Shown: piece after piece, positions 8,215-15,429 of the stretch | Numbering within the stretch: the first letter of the stretch is position 1 | How the letters are laid out: each line of letters starts with the position of its first letter | Source: CAYRQP01 sp964426545 | GTDB lineage: Bacteria > Fermentibacterota > Fermentibacteria > Fermentibacterales > JCC-6 | Assembly (NCBI GenBank): GCA_964426545.1 | Contig: CAYRQP010000021.1 | Coordinates: forward strand, 1-30,075 | Reading direction: 5' to 3' | DNA length: 30,075 nucleotides | Translations under genes and position numbers: made by a program | Notes under the pieces: generated by a model | What the model saw: the letters and a program-made list of their open reading frames with translations, nothing else | Databases searched by the model: none | What the model was told of the DNA's origin: nothing

Positions 8215-8895
8215 ATGGGAATCACGATGAGTTCAGGAACTGTTGTTGCGATGATGATACTGGTTTTGACCGGAATATCTTTCGGGGTTTCACCGTGTTG
8301 GTTTCCTATTTCTTCCGGTATGCACTGGGAGTATGATATTTCAGGTACGATAATTTTTGGTGAGCGTATTTACTCTGTAAGAGGAGAAAGAACTGTCTCC
8401 GTGACGGAAGTTGTGCAGTACAGGGACGGATGCCCAATATATCAGGTTGAAAAACATACGGTTCTAAGCGGTATTCCCACTCCTTCAGGAGAGGACCTGG
8501 CAAACACGGAAGTACTGTTCTATCATGTAAAACAGGACAGCATTCTGATCTATAACTCTCTCGGGTTTGAAAGCATTTGCGGTGTTATTGTCTGCAGCGG
8601 AATCGATACCGGAATATCATCATGGGTCTGCAGCAACAAGAGTGAATATCACAGCAGCAGTATCCGTTATCTTCCATATCCGCGATCCATGTTGCTTCCA
8701 TACGGGATCATCGATTCCCCTGTTTCAATTCTCACTGAGACATTCAGCAATGAAGAGACTCTAACCTCAAGTTCGGTGGAGTATTTCGGGTTGCATACAG
8801 GTCCGGTGCTGATCTACGAAGATACCTACAGAACCGGTGATTCCGATTTTCAAATGCAGTTGATATCGAGACTCAGAAACAAATACAAAGACTGA
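8215..8895 (+). CDS. Secreted protein of unknown function
   Basis: I do not recognise this protein beyond its export signal. Residues 1-25 form a hydrophobic signal segment. The mature protein begins near WFPISSGMHWEY, which resembles the FP-x4-G-x-W-x-Y opening common among exported beta-rich proteins of FCB-type bacteria. The rest is predicted beta strand, rich in Ser, Ile, Tyr and Gly, with a few Cys (CPIYQ, ICGVIVCSG, WVCSN) that could form disulphides. The start may be ATG at 8215 or ATG at 8227; the ribosome site is weak for both. A possible promoter (TTGACG at 8126-8131, 18-base spacer, AATATA) lies upstream. Its stop lies only five bases from the end of the convergent permease gene, so both transcripts probably overlap there. 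Confidence 0.7.
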   Translation: MGITMSSGTVVAMMILVLTGISFGVSPCWFPISSGMHWEYDISGTIIFGERIYSVRGERTVSVTEVVQYRDGCPIYQVEKHTVLSGIPTPSGEDLANTEVLFYHVKQDSILIYNSLGFESICGVIVCSGIDTGISSWVCSNKSEYHSSSIRYLPYPRSMLLPYGIIDSPVSILTETFSNEETLTSSSVEYFGLHTGPVLIYEDTYRTGDSDFQMQLISRLRNKYKD

Positions 8896-8900
8896 CGATT

Positions 8901-9611
8901 CTATGATTCTATAGCGGAGTACTGTTTTTCTGTCATTATCTTCAACATGAGGAATAATAGAACAAGACCTTCGACTACCGCGAGCATCACATAGACATCT
9001 CCATGAATTGAAGAGCTTTGTCCCGGTTGAGCCCACAGAACTGTCCGGAGGGTATAACCGGGAAGCACCAGTATGCGAAACAGGGTTGAATCTGCGAATC
9101 CTCCGGTAAGCGCCTGGGATGCAACCAGGATGAAATAACCGATCCATCCGGAAAACCTGCAGTAGTTTTCAATGATCAGAATCAGGGATACGGCAGAAAG
9201 AGCAGAAAAAGGAACGACAACATAGGACTGCCATGGGATGGTTACTGATAGATGTGCGAGAGAGAACAGCATAATCAGAGAAGGCAGAATACCTGCCAGC
9301 AGCGGGAGTGTAATTTCCGAAACAAGCAATATCTGTGTACCTATGTTGGATGGATGCAGCATGACTGATAATCTTTTCTTTAATTCCGAATCCGTCCAGC
9401 CCATGAGAATGGATGCAGGAAGCAGATAGGTAAGTGTAGATGCGAACAGAAGAAGCACCGAAGTTTCGAAATGACCTATCAGAGACCAGATCAAAACGGG
9501 ACCGGAGAGAGATATCCACCAAAAGGTTTTTCTCCTTAACACCCGGCGTGACATCCACCCTGTAGTTCGGAGCCATATACTCAGGTAGGTGATAATACCC
9601 GGATTAGTCAA
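8901..9611 (-). CDS. Integral membrane protein, probable ABC-2-type permease partner
   Basis: This is a polytopic inner-membrane protein with about six hydrophobic segments (for example WWISLSGPVLIWSLI, VLLLFASTLTYLLPASI, ILLVSEITLPLLAGILPSL, VYVMLAVVEGLVLLFLML). Such proteins next to an ABC ATPase are normally ABC-2-type permeases. I chose the TTG at 9611 because GAGG sits about 9 bases upstream and the overlap with the ATPase homologue is then only 8 bases; ATG codons at 9656 and 9665 would give longer overlaps without a ribosome site. It follows the degenerate ATPase in the same operon, so the two probably form one complex. No substrate is evident. Confidence 0.7.
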   Translation of the reverse strand: MTNPGIITYLSIWLRTTGWMSRRVLRRKTFWWISLSGPVLIWSLIGHFETSVLLLFASTLTYLLPASILMGWTDSELKKRLSVMLHPSNIGTQILLVSEITLPLLAGILPSLIMLFSLAHLSVTIPWQSYVVVPFSALSAVSLILIIENYCRFSGWIGYFILVASQALTGGFADSTLFRILVLPGYTLRTVLWAQPGQSSSIHGDVYVMLAVVEGLVLLFLMLKIMTEKQYSAIES

Positions 9612-10530
9612 AGAGATTTTCCTCTCTTTCTCTATTAGTCGTTTTGAAGTACTCATACAGGTCACTTACAGCCGGCGGAAGTAACTCTAAATTTGTTATC
9701 GTTCTTGAGTTTGCTCTTGCCATATTTACGAGACTTATTATTGCAGATGCTATGCTGGAATGACTTATGATATAGCCATCTTCAGTACCTGTCACACTTC
9801 GAACACCAGCCATGTTATCTATGACGTTTCTCGGGAGTGCCGGAAGGAAAGAGACATGAATACACTGCAATTCCGCCTCAGCATCCGATAGTCTTCGCGG
9901 AGTCACGATTGCACTGATATCATCTCTTCCGCATATTGCAATCCTCTCCGTTCCCTGCGGTATGTGCTTTACATCAGGCAGTGACGCTATTACAGAGTAA
10001 TCACTCGCGGCTAAGGTTTCTATCAGGGGGTAGAGTCTTCTCGGAAATGGTCCCTGTAATACCAGAATCTCAGGTTCACGGGTGATGACAGAAGCAAAGC
10101 TAACCATATATCTCTCTTCATCCGGCATATCTGCAACAGGTGTGTCGGCTGAATCCTTCAGAGAACACCAGCGAAGTGTCTGAATGATGTTCTCGCTTCG
10201 TTCTTTTCTGTTTAGCCCGGTAAATGCAGTTGTCATAGCAAGGTATTCTCTGACAGTTATCCCCGATGGGAATTCGTTCCTGAACGGAACAAAACCAATG
10301 GAGTTATTGGTTGAAGTGTTAGCTGCTTCTATCTGGTTCTTTCCAACCAGAATACTTCCTGAACTTGCCTTTCCGTATCTGGCGATTACCCGAGCCAGTT
10401 GCGGAGCGATAGTAGTGCTGTCTCCCAGTAATACGAATACAGAACTCGAAAGAACCGCAAATTCGACCGGCTCAGTAGAATTTCTGTTCAATAGAAGATT
10501 TCTTAATCTGAGCCGGACAGTAGAATTCAT
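9604..10530 (-). CDS. Degenerate ABC-transporter ATPase homologue (catalytic motifs lost)
   Basis: The overall layout is that of an ABC-2-type ATPase of about 300 residues with a C-terminal extension, but every catalytic signature is altered. The Walker A position (about 33-41) reads VLLGDSTTI instead of GxxGxGKST. The Q-loop (NSIGFVPFRNEF, about 76-87, followed by GITVREYL) has no Gln. The signature LSGGQ is replaced by MPDEE (135-139). Walker B reads EILVLQGP (154-161), with Asp and Glu replaced by Gln and Gly. The switch His is Pro in SLPDV. The flanks (TVREYL, ASVITREPEILVL) still align with functional ABC ATPases, which makes the loss clear. The frame is open and full-length, so this looks like a maintained pseudoenzyme rather than a decayed gene. 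It lies 13 bases after the oxidoreductase stop and overlaps the permease. Confidence 0.72.
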   Translation of the reverse strand: MNSTVRLRLRNLLLNRNSTEPVEFAVLSSSVFVLLGDSTTIAPQLARVIARYGKASSGSILVGKNQIEAANTSTNNSIGFVPFRNEFPSGITVREYLAMTTAFTGLNRKERSENIIQTLRWCSLKDSADTPVADMPDEERYMVSFASVITREPEILVLQGPFPRRLYPLIETLAASDYSVIASLPDVKHIPQGTERIAICGRDDISAIVTPRRLSDAEAELQCIHVSFLPALPRNVIDNMAGVRSVTGTEDGYIISHSSIASAIISLVNMARANSRTITNLELLPPAVSDLYEYFKTTNREREENLFD

Positions 10531-10543
10531 AACACGCTGTTTC

Positions 10544-11536
10544 TTACTTTAAGTTCCCCCGAAGGCTCTTGTCTGCCAGTTCGAGAGCCCGTACAACCGC
10601 CAGACCACCTTGTCCGGTGCTTTTCGGTGAATCTCCTGATTCGATGGAGTTAAGGAAATCCTCCATCTCGCCGGCAAGGGGTTCGAATGTATCCAGTTTA
10701 GGTGATACAATGTCTCCCGTGCGGTATGAAAGCTGATATTCTCCAAATGTCTTTGGTTCGATAAGATCAACACCTTTGTCAAATACCTTAATCTTCTCAT
10801 AAGGTTCCGTATCATCGTAAACCAGCATCTTCTTACTTCCCACAATGACAGTGCGTCTGAGTTTTGAAGGAGCCAGCCATGATACCTGTATATTTCCTAT
10901 GGCACCGCTTGGGAAACCAAGATTGATGAAGGCAACGTCAGGGATATTATCCAGAACATAAGCATGTCCGAAAGCACTTACATGTGTCGGTTCTTCACCG
11001 AGCCAGTAGAACAGCATTGAAAAATCGTGAGGTGCAAGGTCCCAGATGACAGAGACATCTTTCTGATGCAGCCCAAGATTAACTCTGTTCGATGTTATGA
11101 AAAGAATGTCGCCAAGCTCTCCGCTGTCGATTATTTCTTTTGTCTTGACAACGGGAGGGGAATACAGGAATGTGTGCCCGACCATAGTGACCAGTCCCTT
11201 TTCCGCAGCGATATCGACGAGTTTCTGTGCTTCTTCCATGCTTGCGGCAAATGGTTTTTCCACGAACACATGTTTTCCTGCATTCAGCGCTTGAAGGGCG
11301 AGCGGGAAGTGCCTGGACACATCAGTCGCAATAATAACAGCGCTTATTTCCGGATCATCGATGATGTCCTGATAATTCAGGGTCTTTTCTGCTGCCGGAT
11401 ATCTCTTTCCTATCATATCGAGTCGGCTTCTGTCTTTGTCGCAGATAACAATGCGTCCGCATTTGTCATTCGCCTGCAGATTACGAAGAAGATTGGGTCC
11501 CCAGTATCCAAGTCCGACAATTCCGGTGTTAACCAT
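10544..11536 (-). CDS. Gfo/Idh/MocA-family NAD(P)-dependent oxidoreductase
   Basis: A Rossmann fold opens the protein (GIVGLGYWGPN at residues 5-15). The EKP motif at 93-95 contains the lysine used in catalysis across the family, and WDLAPHD at 165-171 supplies the probable catalytic His170. At 330 residues it is of usual length. Family members oxidise or reduce sugars and sugar nucleotides; the WDLAPHD form is common in enzymes acting on UDP-sugars for surface polysaccharides, but no glycan genes are nearby, so the substrate is open. The ATG has AAAGGA about 5 bases upstream. It is the first gene of an operon with the degenerate ABC ATPase and the permease; a functional link between an oxidoreductase and that pair is not obvious. 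Confidence 0.88.
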   Translation of the reverse strand: MVNTGIVGLGYWGPNLLRNLQANDKCGRIVICDKDRSRLDMIGKRYPAAEKTLNYQDIIDDPEISAVIIATDVSRHFPLALQALNAGKHVFVEKPFAASMEEAQKLVDIAAEKGLVTMVGHTFLYSPPVVKTKEIIDSGELGDILFITSNRVNLGLHQKDVSVIWDLAPHDFSMLFYWLGEEPTHVSAFGHAYVLDNIPDVAFINLGFPSGAIGNIQVSWLAPSKLRRTVIVGSKKMLVYDDTEPYEKIKVFDKGVDLIEPKTFGEYQLSYRTGDIVSPKLDTFEPLAGEMEDFLNSIESGDSPKSTGQGGLAVVRALELADKSLRGNLK

Positions 11537-11783
11537 TATTTTCCTTTCAGTCGCAGTGAATAAAACATACGTGAAAAACTACCATTATTTCTCTTCAAGG
11601 TAAAGTACCGGTTTATGTGTCATCATGGCACAATATTGTATCGAATTACAGACACCTGTTTCGTGGCGGATTCAGTAAGAATATGCCCTTCATTTAGATA
11701 CAACGATATTATCAATCGTTTGTGTAAAGAACTTCCTGGTGACTAAATTGCATTGTAATTTGTATAACTTGAAAGAGGTCAAT
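11537..11783. other. Control region between divergent oxidoreductase and clpB genes
   Basis: This divergent intergenic stretch must hold promoters for both sides. It contains a 10-bp perfect palindrome acaatattgt (11630-11639) and, nearer clpB, an imperfect inverted repeat acaacgat/atcgtttgt around 11699-11722. A weak clpB promoter could be TTGTGT with TAAATT 18 bases later (about 11720-11749). No CIRCE-type operator and no convincing sigma-32 promoter was seen, so the heat control of clpB here is unclear. Confidence 0.4.
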
Positions 11784-14363
11784 ATGAATGACAAATTTAC
11801 AACAAAAGCAAGAAGCGTTTTGCAGGAGGCTGTTAAAAATGCAGCAGAAAGTGCTAATCCGGAAGTAATGCCATTACACCTTGCTGTATCCATAATATCT
11901 GATTCGGATGGAACGGTAAGTGCGGTTCTTACCGGTATCGAGAAGAGTAGAACGGAAATACTTCACAAACTCCGGGACAGCCTGACAACACTCCCCGTAT
12001 CGGAAGGCGGAATGGAGCCGAGGTTCTCATCACGGCTTGCCGGTGTGATAAGTGTATCAGAAAAGATTGCTGCTGAACTGAAAGATGATTTTGTAACAAC
12101 GGAAGTCCTGTTTCTGGCAATCCTGAAAAAAGGCGGGAAAGCAAAAGACATTCTCGAGACATTCAAAATCTCTTCGAATGAGTTTCTGAAAGCTCTTGCA
12201 CACGTGCGCGGGGCAACCAGGGTTGCATCCGAAAATGCAGAAGATCAATATCAGGCACTCGAGAAATTCACCCGTGATCTCACACGGCTTGCAAGGCAGG
12301 AGAAACTTGACCCGGTAATTGGCAGGGATGATGAAATCCGCCGCCTGATGCAGGTCTTGGGTAGAAGAAGAAAAAACAACCCGGTTCTGATAGGAGAACC
12401 CGGTACGGGGAAAACTGCTGTAGTAGAAGGGCTGGCACGCCGCATTGCAGAAAATGACATACCCGATACTCTTCGTGACAAGAGCGTTCTGTCCCTGGAC
12501 ATGGGAACATTGGTGGCCGGTGCAAAGTATCGCGGTGAATTCGAAGAAAGGCTGAAATCAGTACTTCGGGAGATATCAAATTCTGACGGCAGGATAATAC
12601 TCTTTATCGATGAGATGCACACACTTGTAGGGGCAGGTGCCGCCGAAGGCGCAGTCGATGCCGCCAATATGCTTAAACCCGCTCTTGCCCGTGGCGACCT
12701 TCACTGCATAGGAGCAACAACCCTGGACGAATACAGAAAGCACATTGAAAAGGACGTGGCACTCGAAAGAAGGTTCCAACCTGTTCTTATAGAAGCCCCT
12801 TCCGTTGAAGATACGGTCAGTATACTGCGTGGACTCCGGGAGTGCTATGAAAACCACCACGGGATTGAGATTCAGGATGCAGCGTTAATAGCGGCGGCAA
12901 CCCTATCGGACAGATACATAACCGGCAGGTTCCTTCCCGACAAGGCAATAGATCTGATAGATGAAGCAGCAAGCAGACTCCGGATCGAAATCGACAGTAT
13001 GCCGAAGGAGATAGACGAGATTAACCGCAGAATTATGCAGTTGGAGATAGAGCGTGCAGGTTTGAAGCGGGAGAAAGATGATGCATCTTATCAGCGTTGC
13101 GCGACAATTGAGAAGGAACTGGCAAACCTCAAGGAAGAGAAGAAAGCACTCGATGTACTCTGGAATAATGAGAAAGAACTCATCGGCAAACTCCGCAGTC
13201 AGTTAAGGCAGATAGAAGGTCTGAAGGGACAGGAAAAGATTGCGGAACGGGAGGGCAACCTCGAAAGAGTTGCTGAAATAAGGTACGGCGTACTCCGCTC
13301 CATTGAGGAAGAAATTACAGAATCGAAGAATAAACTCGCAGAAATCCAGAAGAACGGAGCTATGCTTAGCGAAGAAGTCACCCCTGAGGACATTGCAGAA
13401 GTTGTCGCAAACTGGACCGGAGTCCCAGTCTTAAGGCTGCTGGAGAGTGAAAGACAAAAACTCCTGACACTGGAAGATGAACTGCACAAAAGAGTAATCG
13501 GACAGGATGAAGCAGTTTCACGGGTTGCCGAAGCTGTCCGTAGGTCCCGCGCCGGTATTCAGGACCCCGACCGGCCCATAGGGAGTTTCATTTTCATGGG
13601 TCCGACAGGTGTGGGTAAAACCGAACTGGCAAGGTCGCTTGCTGATTTCCTGTTCGATGATGAAAATGCACTCATAAGAATCGACATGAGTGAGTTCATG
13701 GAAAAGCACTCTGTGTCGAGGCTCATAGGTGCACCACCCGGATATGTGGGTTACGACGAAGGCGGTTACCTGACCGAAGCAGCCAGAAGACGCCCATACT
13801 CGGTAATCCTCTTCGATGAAATAGAGAAAGCCCATCAGCAGGTATTCAATGTCTTTCTCCAGATACTTGATGAAGGCAGATTGACTGACGGACAGGGAAG
13901 AACTGTCGATTTCAAAAACTGTGTTATCATCATGACAAGCAACCTTGGTAGCGACTGGATTGCAGAACTTACCGGAAAACTGTCGAAAAAAGAGATAGAT
14001 ACCCGTGTGAAGAGAGAAATGGAACAGCACTTCAAACCGGAATTCCTGAACAGAATCGATGAGATAATTGTATTCCATACGCTGGACAAAAAACAGATAA
14101 GGGAAATTGTTGTTCTTCAAATTGCACACCTCAACAAGACACTGGCAAATGAAGACATCCGGATAGAAGTAACTGATACTGCTCTCGACAGGATTACGGA
14201 ACTCGGTTACGAGCCTGCTTACGGCGCCCGTCCGCTGAAGAGAGTAATTCAAAAATACATACAGAACACTCTGGCGGAATTGGTCATAAAAGGTGACATT
14301 CTCCCCGGACAGACAGTACATATCGACTGCACCAGCGGAAAATTCATCTTCCAGGGGACATAG
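11784..14363 (+). CDS. clpB: ClpB protein disaggregase
   Basis: ClpB is a hexameric AAA+ chaperone that pulls proteins out of aggregates together with DnaK. The N domain covers residues 1-145. NBD1 has Walker A GEPGTGKT at 204-211 and Walker B IDEMH at 275-279. The coiled-coil middle domain, which marks ClpB and excludes ClpA/ClpC, covers about 395-525 and is rich in Glu, Lys and Leu. NBD2 has Walker A GPTGVGKT at 606-613 and the typical APPGYVGYDEGG pore loop. At 859 residues it matches E. coli ClpB (857). The ATG at 11784 is preceded by AGAGGT; an upstream GTG at 11739 gives a 15-residue extension not found in the family. The stop codon lies inside a GGGGACA hairpin. Confidence 0.97.
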   Translation: MNDKFTTKARSVLQEAVKNAAESANPEVMPLHLAVSIISDSDGTVSAVLTGIEKSRTEILHKLRDSLTTLPVSEGGMEPRFSSRLAGVISVSEKIAAELKDDFVTTEVLFLAILKKGGKAKDILETFKISSNEFLKALAHVRGATRVASENAEDQYQALEKFTRDLTRLARQEKLDPVIGRDDEIRRLMQVLGRRRKNNPVLIGEPGTGKTAVVEGLARRIAENDIPDTLRDKSVLSLDMGTLVAGAKYRGEFEERLKSVLREISNSDGRIILFIDEMHTLVGAGAAEGAVDAANMLKPALARGDLHCIGATTLDEYRKHIEKDVALERRFQPVLIEAPSVEDTVSILRGLRECYENHHGIEIQDAALIAAATLSDRYITGRFLPDKAIDLIDEAASRLRIEIDSMPKEIDEINRRIMQLEIERAGLKREKDDASYQRCATIEKELANLKEEKKALDVLWNNEKELIGKLRSQLRQIEGLKGQEKIAEREGNLERVAEIRYGVLRSIEEEITESKNKLAEIQKNGAMLSEEVTPEDIAEVVANWTGVPVLRLLESERQKLLTLEDELHKRVIGQDEAVSRVAEAVRRSRAGIQDPDRPIGSFIFMGPTGVGKTELARSLADFLFDDENALIRIDMSEFMEKHSVSRLIGAPPGYVGYDEGGYLTEAARRRPYSVILFDEIEKAHQQVFNVFLQILDEGRLTDGQGRTVDFKNCVIIMTSNLGSDWIAELTGKLSKKEIDTRVKREMEQHFKPEFLNRIDEIIVFHTLDKKQIREIVVLQIAHLNKTLANEDIRIEVTDTALDRITELGYEPAYGARPLKRVIQKYIQNTLAELVIKGDILPGQTVHIDCTSGKFIFQGT

Positions 14364-14377
14364 CTTGCTTTGTCCCC
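14354..14377 (+). terminator. GGGGACA/TGTCCCC hairpin overlapping the clpB stop
   Basis: Arms ggggaca (14354-14360) and tgtcccc (14371-14377) enclose a 10-base loop, and the clpB stop TAG (14361-14363) is the start of that loop. No T-run follows, only a pyrimidine-rich stretch further on. It may end clpB transcription or be another member of the GGGACA repeat family seen at 1-27, 22425-22620 and 29772-29798. Confidence 0.45.
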
Positions 14378-14433
14378 CAGGCTAGCCCCAGACTCACCTT
14401 GCCATTTCCTTTCTTTCTAAACAGGTTATCAGC

Positions 14434-15267
14434 ATGATAAATGAGAATTCAGGCGGAAAACACAGTTTCGCCCCAACAATTATAATAGCAGTCGTCTATT
14501 TCGCATCCGACTTCTTTCTTGATGGACTCTATGCCGCTGCACTGATAGTCGCCGCAGGAGTCCTTGAGTATCTGTACTTCAGGTTTTTAAAGAATGCCGA
14601 ACATCCGTCTGTACTTGTCGAAGGTCTTGTACTCGGCGGTATTGTACTTGGCAGTGGATTCCTCGAACAGACGGGATACGAAGGTGCTGAATTTCCCATT
14701 ATCGAACTTATACTTGCAGGAGTTCTGATCATCTCCACTCTTGCAGGTACCCCATGGCTCGAAGGAATGATGAAGCGCTCTTCCGGCATTTCAGCGGGAA
14801 TCGACAGGTTCACATCCTACTGTTTCGGTATTCTCTTTACCGTTCACGGTTCTGTTCTTGCAGCAATGATAATCATTTCACATAGAATACACATAATACC
14901 GTCAGTAATTCTATTCATAACTCTATATGTAGTTGCCTTCATTGTTGTCCGAAAAGAAAACACGAAGAAAGCAGTCCTGAATACTCCTATTCTAAAAGAC
15001 CTCGCTGACGGGAACCTGGAACTGTCTGTCAAAGGCAGAATACTTGGAGTTATCTGGGCTGAAGGCGACACAGTTCTTACAATCAGCCGTGTATCGGTCG
15101 AAGAAGATTGCAAAACTCACATCTTCCTTTCACAGCTCGAAACAGCACTTTCAATTAGAGGAGCTCGCACCGTTAAGTTCACAGATTGGGAAGGTGATAC
15201 GATTCAACTCGAAATGAGCGGGTACAGGAAATACGAAAGCACTTGGCAAAAGCCAATAGTTAAGTAA
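14434..15267 (+). CDS. Multi-spanning membrane protein with soluble C-terminal domain, function unknown
   Basis: Residues 10-175 hold about six hydrophobic segments. The arrangement of short helices, with a short charged stretch at KRSSGISAGIDRFTSYCFGILF, recalls the YciB/IspZ (septation protein A) family, but the match is loose. Residues 185-277 are soluble. The part TVLTISRVSVEEDCKTHIFLSQLETALSIRGA, which I cite only as a region (about 212-243), looks like the central strand and helix of a GNAT acetyltransferase, followed by an EMSGYRKYES tail reminiscent of the GNAT C-terminus. This is inference from pattern only. ATG at 14434 has a weak CAGG upstream. The gene lies 70 bases after clpB on the same strand, beyond the clpB hairpin. 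Confidence 0.6.
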   Translation: MINENSGGKHSFAPTIIIAVVYFASDFFLDGLYAAALIVAAGVLEYLYFRFLKNAEHPSVLVEGLVLGGIVLGSGFLEQTGYEGAEFPIIELILAGVLIISTLAGTPWLEGMMKRSSGISAGIDRFTSYCFGILFTVHGSVLAAMIIISHRIHIIPSVILFITLYVVAFIVVRKENTKKAVLNTPILKDLADGNLELSVKGRILGVIWAEGDTVLTISRVSVEEDCKTHIFLSQLETALSIRGARTVKFTDWEGDTIQLEMSGYRKYESTWQKPIVK

Positions 15268-15373
15268 ATCGAGATTCTCAATTATTCCACTATTCTTCCT
15301 AAACCCCAATAGAAATATGTGAAAACAAACGGCGGGATACTTAATTCCTGCTTTTCATATCTTATATATTACA

Positions 15374-15402
15374 TTGACAATGTTGAAACACGCAGATTAG
15401 AT
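15374..15402 (+). promoter_or_regulatory. Probable promoter of the adenylyl cyclase gene
   Basis: A perfect TTGACA (15374-15379) is followed by a 17-base spacer and TTAGAT (15397-15402), 27 bases before the ATG of the cyclase. The leader would be about 20 bases and includes the ribosome site GAGGTGA. Confidence 0.45.
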
Positions 15403-15429
15403 AGCAGTAATCAAATTCTGAGGTGACAA

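Noticed and set aside
11537..11783. CIRCE or sigma-32 heat-shock signal before clpB
   Set aside because: No TTAGCACTC/GAGTGCTAA pair is present, and the CTTGAAA-like sequence near 11769 is too close to the start to be a -35.
13518..14321. 267-codon open frame on the - strand inside clpB
   Set aside because: It is antisense to NBD2 of ClpB, whose frame is certain; the product has no recognisable domain.
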